A DNA stretch of 16,739 nt from Acidimicrobiia bacterium (lineage in GTDB: Bacteria > Actinomycetota > Acidimicrobiia > Spongiisociales > UBA5794). Of this stretch, positions 1 to 8,197 are shown one piece after another. The translations under genes and the position numbers were made by a program. The DNA lies in contig JAUVNV010000025.1 of the NCBI GenBank assembly GCA_030599515.1, forward strand, positions 1-16,739. The letters run 5' to 3'. Positions within the stretch are counted from its first letter, which is position 1. The number at the start of each line of letters is the position of its first letter. The notes beneath the pieces are model-generated. The model was not told the DNA's origin, searched no databases, and was given only the letters and a program-made list of their open reading frames with translations.

Positions 1-2
1 AC

Positions 3-200
3 CGGCCCGACGAATTGATAGCGGATCCTGCCGAGGTTCACAGCATCATCGAGCCACCGATCGACCACCTGCTCGATGATTCGCGATGGGTCACCCAGAA
101 GTGGCACGGTCACGATCTGTGGTTCTACGATTTCGAGGAGGGAACGCTGTGGGGAGCGACCGCCTTCATGGTGAGAGAGTTGCTGGAGTACTTGAGATGA
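3..200 (+). CDS. C-terminal part of a Nudix hydrolase, second (inverted) copy, cut by the window start
   Basis: An open frame enters from the window edge and encodes 65 residues before a TGA. The protein is almost identical to the last 65 residues of the complete minus-strand Nudix gene at 303-836: only two substitutions are seen (Thr for Ser in the WV-QKWHG segment, Asp for Glu in the FYDFEEG segment). Over 200 aligned bases I count six mismatches (positions 93, 131, 140, 158, 164, 180), four of them synonymous. The Nudix box would lie upstream of the window, so activity cannot be judged. It may be a full convergent paralogue, a truncated duplicate, or one arm of an assembly fold-back. The mismatches argue against a simple read fold-back. 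The frame itself is clear; whether the gene is intact is unknown. Confidence 0.6.
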   Translation, partial: RPDELIADPAEVHSIIEPPIDHLLDDSRWVTQKWHGHDLWFYDFEEGTLWGATAFMVRELLEYLR

Positions 201-210
201 ATGAGAGAAC

Positions 211-295
211 AGCGGACAGCGGACAGCCAGACCCGCAGCGCACCCAATCGTCTGGCTGTTGGCTGTCCGCTGTCCGCTGTCCGCTGTCCGCTGGT
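211..295. repeat. Heptamer repeat tract at the centre of the Nudix palindrome
   Basis: On the left, two AGCGGAC units are followed by AGCCAGA. On the right, read on the minus strand, four AGCGGAC units are followed by AGCCAAC and AGCCAGA. The two arms therefore differ by three 7-bp units (21 bp) while the surrounding sequence stays aligned. This fits slippage or unequal exchange of heptamers after the duplication. The tract begins about 10 bases after each stop codon and could act as a bidirectional hairpin between convergent transcripts. Confidence 0.85.
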
Positions 296-302
296 CTCTC
301 AT

Positions 303-836
303 TCATCTCAAGTACTCCAGCAGCTCTCTCACCATGAAAGCGGTTGCTCCCCACAGCGTTCCTTCCTCGAATTCGTAGAACCACAGATCGTGACCGTGCC
401 ACTTCTGGGAGACCCATCGCGAATCATCGAGCAGGTGGTCGATCGGTGGCTCGATGATGCTGTGAACCTCGGCAGGATCCGCTATCAATTCGTCGGGCCG
501 GTCGATCCTGGCCACAACCGGCACGATGAGCCGTGTGCGATCGCGGGTCGTCACCGGAGTGAGTCCACCGAGGATCTCGATGACGTTCCCCGGGGGGAGT
601 CTCACCTCTTCCCACGCCTCTCGTTTCGCAGTCGCGACGGCGTCCTCTCCCTCTTCCCTACCACCCCCTGGAAACACGACGTCACCGGGGTGGGTCCGCA
701 TGTGCTCGGGGCGACGCGTGAAGACGATCCGGGGTGTTCCGAACGCGTCCTCGTAGAGCGGGATGAGCACGGCGTAGCGAGCCTCCGGTGGTGACGCCAC
801 CGGCGAAAGCCGCTTAAGTCGATCCCATAGATCCAT
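303..836 (-). CDS. Nudix hydrolase, CoA pyrophosphatase-like
   Basis: A 178-residue protein if the ATG at 836 (MDLWDRLKRL) is used; the frame is open further upstream but that part looks non-coding. The Nudix box spans residues 58-80: Gly58, Glu64, then R72-E-A-W-E-E77. It is preceded by an RRPEHMRTHPGDVVFPGG segment resembling the NuCoA signature of CoA-cleaving Nudix enzymes (NudL-type), and VTTRD follows. These enzymes hydrolyse CoA and related nucleoside diphosphates in the cytoplasm. The glycine normally following EE-x in the box is Arg79 here, a departure from consensus outside the metal-binding glutamates. The gene is divergent from the GNAT gene with only 31 bp between starts, and I see no clear ribosome binding site. 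Family placement is firm; the exact substrate is inferred. Confidence 0.85.
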   Translation of the reverse strand: MDLWDRLKRLSPVASPPEARYAVLIPLYEDAFGTPRIVFTRRPEHMRTHPGDVVFPGGGREEGEDAVATAKREAWEEVRLPPGNVIEILGGLTPVTTRDRTRLIVPVVARIDRPDELIADPAEVHSIIEPPIDHLLDDSRWVSQKWHGHDLWFYEFEEGTLWGATAFMVRELLEYLR

Positions 837-867
837 CAAGTGAGCATACGTCGGTAGGCTGCGTTCG

Positions 868-1473
868 ATGGCGCAGCATCTCCACAGCCGACCGCGGCAC
901 TCGCCGCGGTTCACTATTCGCCCTTTTCGCCGCCGCGATGTGGGCCCGATGCACGATGCCGTCCGAGCGTCTCTGCCTGAACTCGAGGAGTGGCTTCCGT
1001 GGGCGATGGGCTACAACCGCTCGGTCGCTCAGCGGTTCGTGCGCGACTCTGCGGCGGCGTGGAATGACGCCCGCGCCTTCGATTTCGCCATCCGCCTCCA
1101 CGAGGAACCCGACTTCCACGTTGGCAACGTCTCGATCTGGCCTACCTCTCCCGCGAATCGAGTGGGCGAGATCGGATACTGGGTCCGTTCGGATCTCACC
1201 GGCGAAGGCATCGGGACCGAAGTCACCGCCCGAACGATCCAGCTCGGATTCGATGAGCTCAACTACCACAAGATCGTGTTGCGGATTGCCGTCGGCAACG
1301 AGCGGTCCGATCGAATCGCCAAGCGCCTCGGGTTCACGCTCGAAGGCACGTTGCGCCACGAAGTCAAGGTCGGCGACGTCTGGCTCGACCACACGACATG
1401 GAGCCTGCTCGAGACAGAGTGGCCTGCCGTGAAAGACCAGCTCGCGGAACAAGGGGTACTCGGTAGTCGGTAG
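868..1473 (+). CDS. GNAT family N-acetyltransferase (RimJ/RimL-like)
   Basis: This 201-residue protein has the layout of RimJ/RimL-type acetyltransferases: RFTIRPFRRRDV at residues 14-25, an IGYWVRSDLTGEGIGTE acetyl-CoA segment in the middle (T-G-E-G-I-G at the pyrophosphate loop), then VLRIAVGNERSDRIAKRLGF and GTLRHEV near the end. Such enzymes transfer acetyl from acetyl-CoA to N-terminal or other amino groups, often of ribosomal proteins; the substrate here cannot be read from sequence. The start ATG is 31 bp from the divergent Nudix start and no strong Shine-Dalgarno is visible. The last five codons (VLGSR) and the stop lie inside a heptamer repeat tract, so the natural C-terminus has been rewritten by repeat sequence. 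It converges on groEL. Confidence 0.85.
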   Translation: MAQHLHSRPRHSPRFTIRPFRRRDVGPMHDAVRASLPELEEWLPWAMGYNRSVAQRFVRDSAAAWNDARAFDFAIRLHEEPDFHVGNVSIWPTSPANRVGEIGYWVRSDLTGEGIGTEVTARTIQLGFDELNYHKIVLRIAVGNERSDRIAKRLGFTLEGTLRHEVKVGDVWLDHTTWSLLETEWPAVKDQLAEQGVLGSR

Positions 1474-1539
1474 TCGGTATCCGGTATCCGGTAGTCCGTG
1501 TCCGGTATCCGGTATCCGGTAGTCCGTATCCGGTGACGG
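1456..1539. repeat. Heptamer repeat tract, GTATCCG/GTAGTCG type
   Basis: Twelve contiguous 7-bp units in perfect register, mainly GTATCCG with GTAGTCG, GTAGTCC and GTGTCCG variants and a degenerate last unit. It begins within the GNAT coding sequence (TAG at 1471-1473 is inside the tract) and ends about 57 bp before the terminator hairpin. Confidence 0.9.
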
Positions 1540-1550
1540 ATCCCCCCTTG

Positions 1551-1592
1551 CTTGCAGCTTGCAGCTTGTGTCTTGCTACTTGCTGCTTGCTA
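1551..1592. repeat. Heptamer repeat tract, CTTGCAG/CTTGCTA type
   Basis: Six contiguous 7-bp units of the form CTTGNNN: CTTGCAG twice, CTTGTGT once, CTTGCTA twice and CTTGCTG once. It is a different unit from the preceding tract but has the same 7-bp period, and it abuts the left arm of the TTCG-loop hairpin. Confidence 0.85.
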
Positions 1593-1595
1593 CTC

Positions 1596-1629
1596 AGAAA
1601 TGGGGCGGCCTTCGGGCCGCCCCATTTCT
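1596..1629. terminator. Bidirectional hairpin terminator between GNAT and groEL
   Basis: Perfect 15-bp stem with a TTCG loop: left arm 1596-1610, loop 1611-1614, right arm 1615-1629. The A/T-rich outer pairs (AGAAAT/ATTTCT) give a short T-containing tail on either strand but no long T-run. It lies 45 bp past the groEL stop and about 120 bp past the GNAT stop, as expected for a shared terminator of convergent genes. Confidence 0.85.
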
Positions 1630-1636
1630 CTGTTCC

Positions 1637-1671
1637 GGCTGTCAGCTGTGAGCTGTCAGCTGTCGTCTGCT
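1637..1671. repeat. Heptamer repeat tract, AGCTGTC type
   Basis: Four units GGCTGTC, AGCTGTG, AGCTGTC, AGCTGTC and a degenerate fifth, in 7-bp register, between the terminator and the groEL stop codon at 1674. It is a third unit sequence in the same intergenic region. Confidence 0.75.
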
Positions 1672-1673
1672 TC

Positions 1674-3621
<1,948 letters not shown>

Positions 3622-3639
3622 CCGACTTCTCCTTCGTAG

Positions 3640-3666
3640 CTGGCAGTCGGTCATTACGAGTGCTAA
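3640..3666. promoter_or_regulatory. CIRCE operator, proximal (HrcA binding site)
   Basis: CTGGCAGTC, nine bases, GAGTGCTAA. The right half is a perfect match to the CIRCE consensus (TTAGCACTC-N9-GAGTGCTAA) and the left half matches six of nine. It lies 18 bp upstream of the groES start codon and overlaps the leader and possibly the -10 region (TACCAT on the minus strand at 3666-3671). Confidence 0.8.
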
Positions 3667-3679
3667 TGGTAACACGGTT

Positions 3680-3706
3680 CTAGCACTCAGTGACAGTGAG
3701 TGCCAG
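3680..3706. promoter_or_regulatory. CIRCE operator, distal (HrcA binding site)
   Basis: CTAGCACTC, nine bases, GAGTGCCAG, a close match to the CIRCE consensus with the correct N9 spacer. Its start is exactly 40 bp from that of the proximal element. Paired CIRCE sites upstream of groESL are known in actinobacteria such as Streptomyces and Mycobacterium. Confidence 0.9.
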
Positions 3707-3711
3707 AAGGA

Positions 3712-3804
3712 GTAGAAAGCAGGAAGTAGAAAGTAGGAGGGACCGGAGAGGCTGGGTCCTGTCTTTCTACTTTCTACCTTCTACTTTCTACCTTCTACTT
3801 TCTA
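3712..3804. repeat. Heptamer repeat tract in inverted halves, GTAGAAA type, forming a compound hairpin
   Basis: Left half 3712-3739: four units of GTAGAAA, GCAGGAA and GTAGGAG type. Right half 3763-3804: six units of CTTTCTA and CCTTCTA type, which are reverse complements of the same family. An 11-bp stem joins 3726-3736 with 3767-3777, with an inner GGACC/GGTCC stem (3740-3744, 3755-3759). It lies between the M50 protease end and the groES promoter, so it could terminate the upstream operon. The M50 stop codon and its last five codons lie inside it. Confidence 0.85.
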
Positions 3805-4885
3805 CCACCGACTCCAGGTCCGTACTCTCGATGATCCCCACGGCACGCCCATCTTCAACGACGACGAACCGGCCGGTCTTCCCGGGCTTCCTGTTGGCCA
3901 TCACGTCGAGCGGCATGCGGACGTCGATCACGTCCCCGGGCCCGATCTTCGCCATCGCCGCCGATGCACGCATCGAGATTCGACGCGCTGGAGAGAGTCG
4001 GTCGAGTTCCGATTCACCCAGCACACCCCGGATCCTGCCATCGACCTCGACGGGGAGCGATCGAAGGCGAGCGCCGATCTGGAAGAGGTCGACCACGGTT
4101 CCAACGAGCATCTCCCCCGGTACCGGATCCGGCGTCTTGCGCATCACGTCGCCGGCGACCAGGCCATCCACCCGCGCGAGGAGTCGCTCCCGCCGACCCG
4201 CCACCTCGGCACTGCGGAGCAGATACCACCCCAGGATGATCCACAGCAGCGCCCAGGGATCGAAGCGTGTGAACGCAACGATGGTCGCTACGCCGATCAC
4301 GATCCAGCCGAAGATCCGGCCGGCCGCCACTGCGATCTCGGTTGCTCTCACCCGGTCTCCCTTGAGGTGCCAGACGGCGGCACGAAGCGCGCGCCCTCCG
4401 TCGAGAGGGAATCCGGGCAGGAGGTTGAAGACGGCGATGAAGAAGTTGGCGAACGCAAGGAATCGGATCGACGATTGCACCTCCGGCATGCCCCCTGCGA
4501 CGGCGGCGACCAGCCAGACAACGCCCGACACCGCCAGGGAGGCAACGGGTCCGGCGATCGATACGAAGAACTCGTCGGACGGATTCTCCGATTTCCCTTC
4601 GATCGTCGTGTACCCGCCGAACGCGAGGAGTTGGATGCGACGCACACGAAGACCGCGACGTTTCGCGAGTACTGCGTGGCTTCCTTCGTGGACCAGCACT
4701 GAAAGGCCAAAGAGGATCCCCGTGACGATCGCGATCGTCGTGGCGAACGCGGCATCCGTCTGTGGATATGCGAGTCCGATGTCGACGTACAGCACCCACA
4801 CAATCGCTGCAGCGACCACGAACACCGACAGATCGGCAACGATCTCGACTCCGCCGATCCGCCCGAGACGAATGCCCCGGTTCAC
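3788..4885 (-). CDS. M50 family (site-2 protease type) membrane metalloprotease with CBS domains
   Basis: A 365-residue integral membrane protein starting at a GTG that overlaps the tsaD stop (GTGA). Zinc ligands are visible as HEGSH (His66, Glu67, His70) within a membrane segment and as N-LLPGFPLDGG around 154-164 (Asp162). Further hydrophobic segments lie near 20-40, 45-65, 107-130 and 176-210. The C-terminal third (about 240-365) has two CBS-like stretches, VAGDVMRKTPDPV and GRFVVVEDGRAVGIIESTDL. This is the M50B/SpoIVFB-like layout in which CBS domains sense nucleotides and the protease cleaves within membranes; the substrate is unknown. The final VESRR and the stop are encoded by heptamer repeats. 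Its position between tsaD and groES is not the usual arrangement I know. Confidence 0.88.
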   Translation of the reverse strand: MNRGIRLGRIGGVEIVADLSVFVVAAAIVWVLYVDIGLAYPQTDAAFATTIAIVTGILFGLSVLVHEGSHAVLAKRRGLRVRRIQLLAFGGYTTIEGKSENPSDEFFVSIAGPVASLAVSGVVWLVAAVAGGMPEVQSSIRFLAFANFFIAVFNLLPGFPLDGGRALRAAVWHLKGDRVRATEIAVAAGRIFGWIVIGVATIVAFTRFDPWALLWIILGWYLLRSAEVAGRRERLLARVDGLVAGDVMRKTPDPVPGEMLVGTVVDLFQIGARLRSLPVEVDGRIRGVLGESELDRLSPARRISMRASAAMAKIGPGDVIDVRMPLDVMANRKPGKTGRFVVVEDGRAVGIIESTDLESVVESRR

Positions 4886-5895
4886 GAACCCAACCGCATG
4901 CTCGGATCGACGTCGGCACCCCAGTCGTCCGGCGGCGAACCGCTGCGCACTCGATCGACTGCAACTGCCGCCACCATCGCCCCATTGTCGGTGCACATCT
5001 GGATCGATGGGATGAACAGACCAACTCCGCGGCGGTCTGCTTCCTCTCTAAGTCGAGACCGAAGCCTTCGATTCGCGAGCACGCCGCCGCCGCCGCCCAC
5101 GGCTTCGACCCCGGTCTCCTCCACCGCATTGAACGTCTTCTCGACCAGCACGTCGACGATCGCTTCCTGAATGGACGCAGCCACGTCCGCCCTCGGAGGA
5201 AGCGTGCCCGTCGCCTTGGCCTTCTCCAGGTAGGTGACCACTGAGGTCTTGAGTCCGGAGAAGGAGAAGTCGAACGGGCGGTCCCGCAGAGCCCGTGGGA
5301 ATCTGATCGCGTTCGGATCGCCGTGCTCAGATTCAGTATCGATGACCGGCCCACCGGGATACCCGAGGCCGAGGAACCGGGCGAGTTTGTCGAAGGCCTC
5401 GCCTGCCGCATCGTCGATCGTCGTCCCGAGTGTCTCATAGTCGCCCCACTCACGGACGTGGACGATCTGGCTGTGTCCTCCCGATGCGAGGAGCACAATC
5501 GCCGGAGGCCGGTACTCCTCGAACTCGAGGCGCGGCGCATAGAGGTGCCCCTCCATGTGATCGATGCCGTAGAGCGGTTTCTCGAGCGTCCACGCCAGCG
5601 ACTTGCCGAACGCGTAACCGACCATGAGCGCGCCGATCAAACCGGGACCGCGGGTTGCCGCGACCGCATCGAGCTGATCGGGATGAACGCCGGCGCTCGC
5701 GAGCGCCTGATGGACCAGGGGCCGAATCGCTTCGACGTGCGCTCTGGCCGCGACTTCGGGGACGACACCGCCGAAGCGGGCATGCTCCTCGGTCTGTGAA
5801 GCCAGCACGAATGAGCGGACATCGAAGCCCTCCAGAACCGCGATGCCGGTCTCGTCGCAACTGGTCTCGATCCCGAGGACGAGCGGATCGCTCAT
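4882..5895 (-). CDS. tsaD: tRNA N6-adenosine threonylcarbamoyltransferase TsaD
   Basis: A 337-residue protein starting MSDPLVLGIETSCDETG, the typical TsaD beginning; the ATG overlaps the rimI stop (ATGA) and a GGAGG precedes it by four bases. TsaD transfers the threonylcarbamoyl group from TC-AMP to A37 of ANN-decoding tRNAs, working with TsaB and TsaE. Metal ligands are seen as HMEGH (His113, His117) and DNGAM (Asp303). ASGGHSQ near 138-143 and VGGGGGVLANRRLRSRL near 266-282 are family landmarks. The two genes for its partners lie just upstream in the same operon. Length and motifs are normal. Confidence 0.97.
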   Translation of the reverse strand: MSDPLVLGIETSCDETGIAVLEGFDVRSFVLASQTEEHARFGGVVPEVAARAHVEAIRPLVHQALASAGVHPDQLDAVAATRGPGLIGALMVGYAFGKSLAWTLEKPLYGIDHMEGHLYAPRLEFEEYRPPAIVLLASGGHSQIVHVREWGDYETLGTTIDDAAGEAFDKLARFLGLGYPGGPVIDTESEHGDPNAIRFPRALRDRPFDFSFSGLKTSVVTYLEKAKATGTLPPRADVAASIQEAIVDVLVEKTFNAVEETGVEAVGGGGGVLANRRLRSRLREEADRRGVGLFIPSIQMCTDNGAMVAAVAVDRVRSGSPPDDWGADVDPSMRLGS

Positions 5896-6386
5896 GCTGC
5901 CTCCGTCGCCAGTTCGCCGCGGATCTCCTCGAGCCGAAGGCCGTACTCCTCGGCGTCGACGTCGAGAGCCCACATCACGATGGCGTCTTCACCGGCGTAG
6001 TAGCCCTTCCGCTTGCCGACCGGAGCGAATCCGAATCGCTCGTAGAGCCTCTGCGCGTCCGTGTTCATCGCCCGAACCTCGAGCGTGAGGTGTCGCGCGC
6101 CAGCGGCGAGTGCCTTCTCGACGAGAGTGAGCAGGAGTCGCGTCCCGAGTCTCATGCGCCTGAATCCGGGAACGACGGCAAGTGTCGTGATGTGGGCGTC
6201 GTCCTCGATCAGCATCAACCCACCGTATCCAAGGATTTCCGCGTCGCTCGTCACCACGATGTACGTGCGGTTGCCTTGGGCCAATTCGTCGAAGAAGATC
6301 CTTGCCGACCACGGCTCCGGATAGATCTCGCGTTCGAGCGTCGCGACCGCCGGAACATCGCTGCGGGACATGGTTCGGATGGTCAC
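5892..6386 (-). CDS. rimI: Ribosomal-protein-alanine N-acetyltransferase RimI
   Basis: A 164-residue GNAT protein. The GTG at 6386 is chosen because it forms a GTGA overlap with the tsaB stop and because the protein then begins VTIRTMSRSDVPAV, a standard GNAT start; the open frame upstream is a shadow of tsaB. Landmarks are YPEPWSARIFFDEL at 22-35, LMLIEDDAHITTLAVVPGF, and LEVRAMNTDAQRLYERFGF. In RimI this fold acetylates the N-terminal alanine of ribosomal protein S18; actinobacterial RimI next to tsaB-tsaD is common. In the acetyl-CoA loop the first glycine of R-x-x-G-x-G is replaced (RRMRLG). Assignment rests on fold and neighbourhood. Confidence 0.9.
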   Translation of the reverse strand: MTIRTMSRSDVPAVATLEREIYPEPWSARIFFDELAQGNRTYIVVTSDAEILGYGGLMLIEDDAHITTLAVVPGFRRMRLGTRLLLTLVEKALAAGARHLTLEVRAMNTDAQRLYERFGFAPVGKRKGYYAGEDAIVMWALDVDAEEYGLRLEEIRGELATEAA

Positions 6387-7087
6387 GGCCAGAGTCCCTC
6401 TGAACGGAACGTCTTCCAACTGATCTGCACGTCGGGTTCGCGCATGTAGTCGGGCCGCAGATCCTCGGCTGCAACGAACTCGCCGTGAGCGGCCCGAATG
6501 GCGGCGATCTCGAGCATCACGTCGGCCGATGGATAGCGAGGCCGACCGCGCCGAACTCGGTGGAGTCCACCCCACATCGTCTCCGGCAAGGCTTGCCAAT
6601 CACCGACGACGAGCGTGTCTGCCTCATCAGTGTCAAGGATCGCCCGGAACTCCTCGGCACCCAGCACTTCGGCGGAACCGTCTGGGGCGACACCGCCCGG
6701 GAGCGGTCGATAAGGGGCAGCGGCGACCTGTCCCCTCCTCATATCGACGACCGACCAGATCCGCCGCCGCCCGGTCGCAGCACGCAGCGCTTGCACGGTC
6801 AGAGAGGAGACGGCGATGACGGGCGCGCCGACACCGGCGGCGAACGCCTGGGCAGTCGCGATCCCCGCCCTGATGCCGGTGAACGGACCCGGTCCGACGT
6901 CGACGGCAACGGCATCGATGGCGTGCCGACTCCAACCCGTCTGCTCGAAGCAGAAATCGACGGCCGGCATCAGGAAACCAACATGTCCACGCCGATCGAC
7001 ACGAACGCTCATGGCTGCGAGTGATCCGCCGTCGCCAAGAGCGACCGACGACGCGGGCGTTGCAGTCTCGATGGCGAGGATCTTCAC
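6383..7087 (-). CDS. tsaB: tRNA threonylcarbamoyladenosine biosynthesis protein TsaB
   Basis: A 234-residue ASKHA-fold protein starting at GTG (VKILAIETATPASSVAL), which overlaps the tsaE stop as GTGA. TsaB is the non-catalytic partner of TsaD in t6A synthesis. The VDVGPGPFTGIRAGIATAQAFA segment near 66-87 is the clearest TsaB signature. Metal-binding HxxxH and the later catalytic elements of TsaD are absent, as expected of TsaB. About 234 residues is typical of the longer actinobacterial forms. Confidence 0.95.
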   Translation of the reverse strand: MKILAIETATPASSVALGDGGSLAAMSVRVDRRGHVGFLMPAVDFCFEQTGWSRHAIDAVAVDVGPGPFTGIRAGIATAQAFAAGVGAPVIAVSSLTVQALRAATGRRRIWSVVDMRRGQVAAAPYRPLPGGVAPDGSAEVLGAEEFRAILDTDEADTLVVGDWQALPETMWGGLHRVRRGRPRYPSADVMLEIAAIRAAHGEFVAAEDLRPDYMREPDVQISWKTFRSEGLWP

Positions 7088-7542
7088 GCAACTTCCTCCA
7101 ACGACCGATCCAGCCACGAACCGAACGGAATGATCCGGAAGCTTCGTCCGGTCTCACCGTCGATCTCGATCTCAACAACCAGCCGATCCATCGAAACCGC
7201 GTCCTCGATCGCCTCTCCCCACTCGATGACCAGTACGCCATTCGCAGCCGTCTCCTCCAGATCGAGGTCCTCGAACTCGAGAATCGATCCGAGCCGGTAG
7301 ACGTCTGCATGAACGAACGGCACGAAGCCATTGAGATAGATCCGCGCGATGACGAAGGTCGGGCTCGAGATCGGGTCGGGCACGCCGAGCCCCTCTGCGA
7401 TGCCGGAGGTGAGCAGAGTCTTGCCCGTACCGAGCCGACCGCTGAGCAACACGACGTCGCCCGGTCCTAGGACCGACGCGAGGCGCCGGCCGAGGGCCAG
7501 TGTCTCTTCGGGGGAATCGGTTCGTGTGGTGATCATGCTCAT
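7084..7542 (-). CDS. tsaE: tRNA threonylcarbamoyladenosine biosynthesis ATPase TsaE
   Basis: A 152-residue P-loop ATPase. The Walker A motif is GRLGTGKT (residues 35-42), followed by SSPTFVIARIY, HADVYRL and VLVIEWGE, the TsaE order. TsaE hydrolyses ATP to reset the TsaB-TsaD complex in t6A formation. ATG at 7542 is one base past the end of the uracil-DNA glycosylase gene; an alternative ATG two codons later is possible. It overlaps tsaB by four bases. Confidence 0.95.
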   Translation of the reverse strand: MSMITTRTDSPEETLALGRRLASVLGPGDVVLLSGRLGTGKTLLTSGIAEGLGVPDPISSPTFVIARIYLNGFVPFVHADVYRLGSILEFEDLDLEETAANGVLVIEWGEAIEDAVSMDRLVVEIEIDGETGRSFRIIPFGSWLDRSLEEVA

Positions 7543-7543
7543 C

Positions 7544-8197
7544 TCAGCCGCCGAACAGACCGAGCTGCTCCGGGTCGACGTCGGGCTTGATCGCGGCTTC
7601 GGTTTCGGCCTCTTCGGCCTCGCGGTCGAGGTTACCGTCGATAGCGTTGCGGATGAGAGCGAAGTCGTACCTCATGTCCTCGAGGACCTGGGCAGAGCCT
7701 CGCAGAGCAGCCGCCGGGTGGAACGTCGGCACGAGGTAGCGCCCCCACCATTCGTAGGCCGTGCCGCGCACGCGCGTGATACCGGCCTCGGTCTTGAGGA
7801 GGAGCTTCGAAGCGAAGTTCCCAAGAGTGACGACGACCTTTGGATCGATGAGTCGCAGCTGTTCGCTGAGGTATCCCTTGCATGCTTCGATCTCGTCGGG
7901 TCGTGGGTCCCGGTTGCTCGGAGGGCGGCACTTCACGACGTTGGCGATGTAGACGTCCCTTCGTTCGAGCCCTACCTCACCGAGCAGTTGATCGAGAAGC
8001 TGGCCGGATCGACCGACGAACGGGACACCCCGTTCATCCTCACGCTGCCCGGGAGCTTCGCCAACGAACACCACGTCGGCCTCCGGGTTCCCGTCGCCGA
8101 ATACAACCTGCGTGCGCTCTTCGGAAAGCCGACATGCGGTGCAGGCGAGTGCTTCAGCGCGCAGTTCATCGAGCCTCGCGATGGCGTCTGCGCTCAT
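7544..8197 (-). CDS. Uracil-DNA glycosylase, family 4 (4Fe-4S)
   Basis: A 217-residue enzyme removing uracil from DNA in base-excision repair. Family-4 landmarks: four cysteines for the iron-sulfur cluster (Cys19, Cys22, Cys90, Cys106), [18 protein letters not shown] at 45-62 (the GEAPG motif), the KCRPPSNR loop at 89-96, and TFHPAAAL at 158-165. The start ATG overlaps the upstream peptidase stop (ATGA). After the enzyme core comes an acidic linker and the terminal QLGLFGG, which matches the bacterial sliding-clamp binding pentamer QL-x-LF; this suggests tethering to DnaN. Its place directly before tsaE couples DNA repair to a translation operon by position only. Confidence 0.94.
   Translation of the reverse strand: MSADAIARLDELRAEALACTACRLSEERTQVVFGDGNPEADVVFVGEAPGQREDERGVPFVGRSGQLLDQLLGEVGLERRDVYIANVVKCRPPSNRDPRPDEIEACKGYLSEQLRLIDPKVVVTLGNFASKLLLKTEAGITRVRGTAYEWWGRYLVPTFHPAAALRGSAQVLEDMRYDFALIRNAIDGNLDREAEEAETEAAIKPDVDPEQLGLFGG

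Larger units (their letters stand above)
1..502. repeat. Large inverted repeat (palindrome) formed by two Nudix 3' ends
   Basis: Positions 1-200 pair with 303-502 as reverse complements without gaps (position p pairs with 503-p) at 194 of 200 matches. The similarity continues past both stop codons into the heptamer tract and ends in a small hairpin: AGCCAGAC at 225-232 against GTCTGGCT at 250-257, with a 17-base loop. The left arm runs off the window, so its true length is unknown. All six mismatches lie in the half nearer the centre; positions 1-92 of the left arm are identical to their partner. Confidence 0.9.

Noticed and set aside
1..502. Pure read fold-back artefact
   Set aside because: Six substitutions, mostly silent, and a changed heptamer count are not expected from a simple fold-back. 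It is still not fully excluded without reads.
4014..5540. 508-codon minus-strand frame across the M50 gene and tsaD
   Set aside because: Out of frame with two well-supported genes, very Arg/Ser-rich; shadow.
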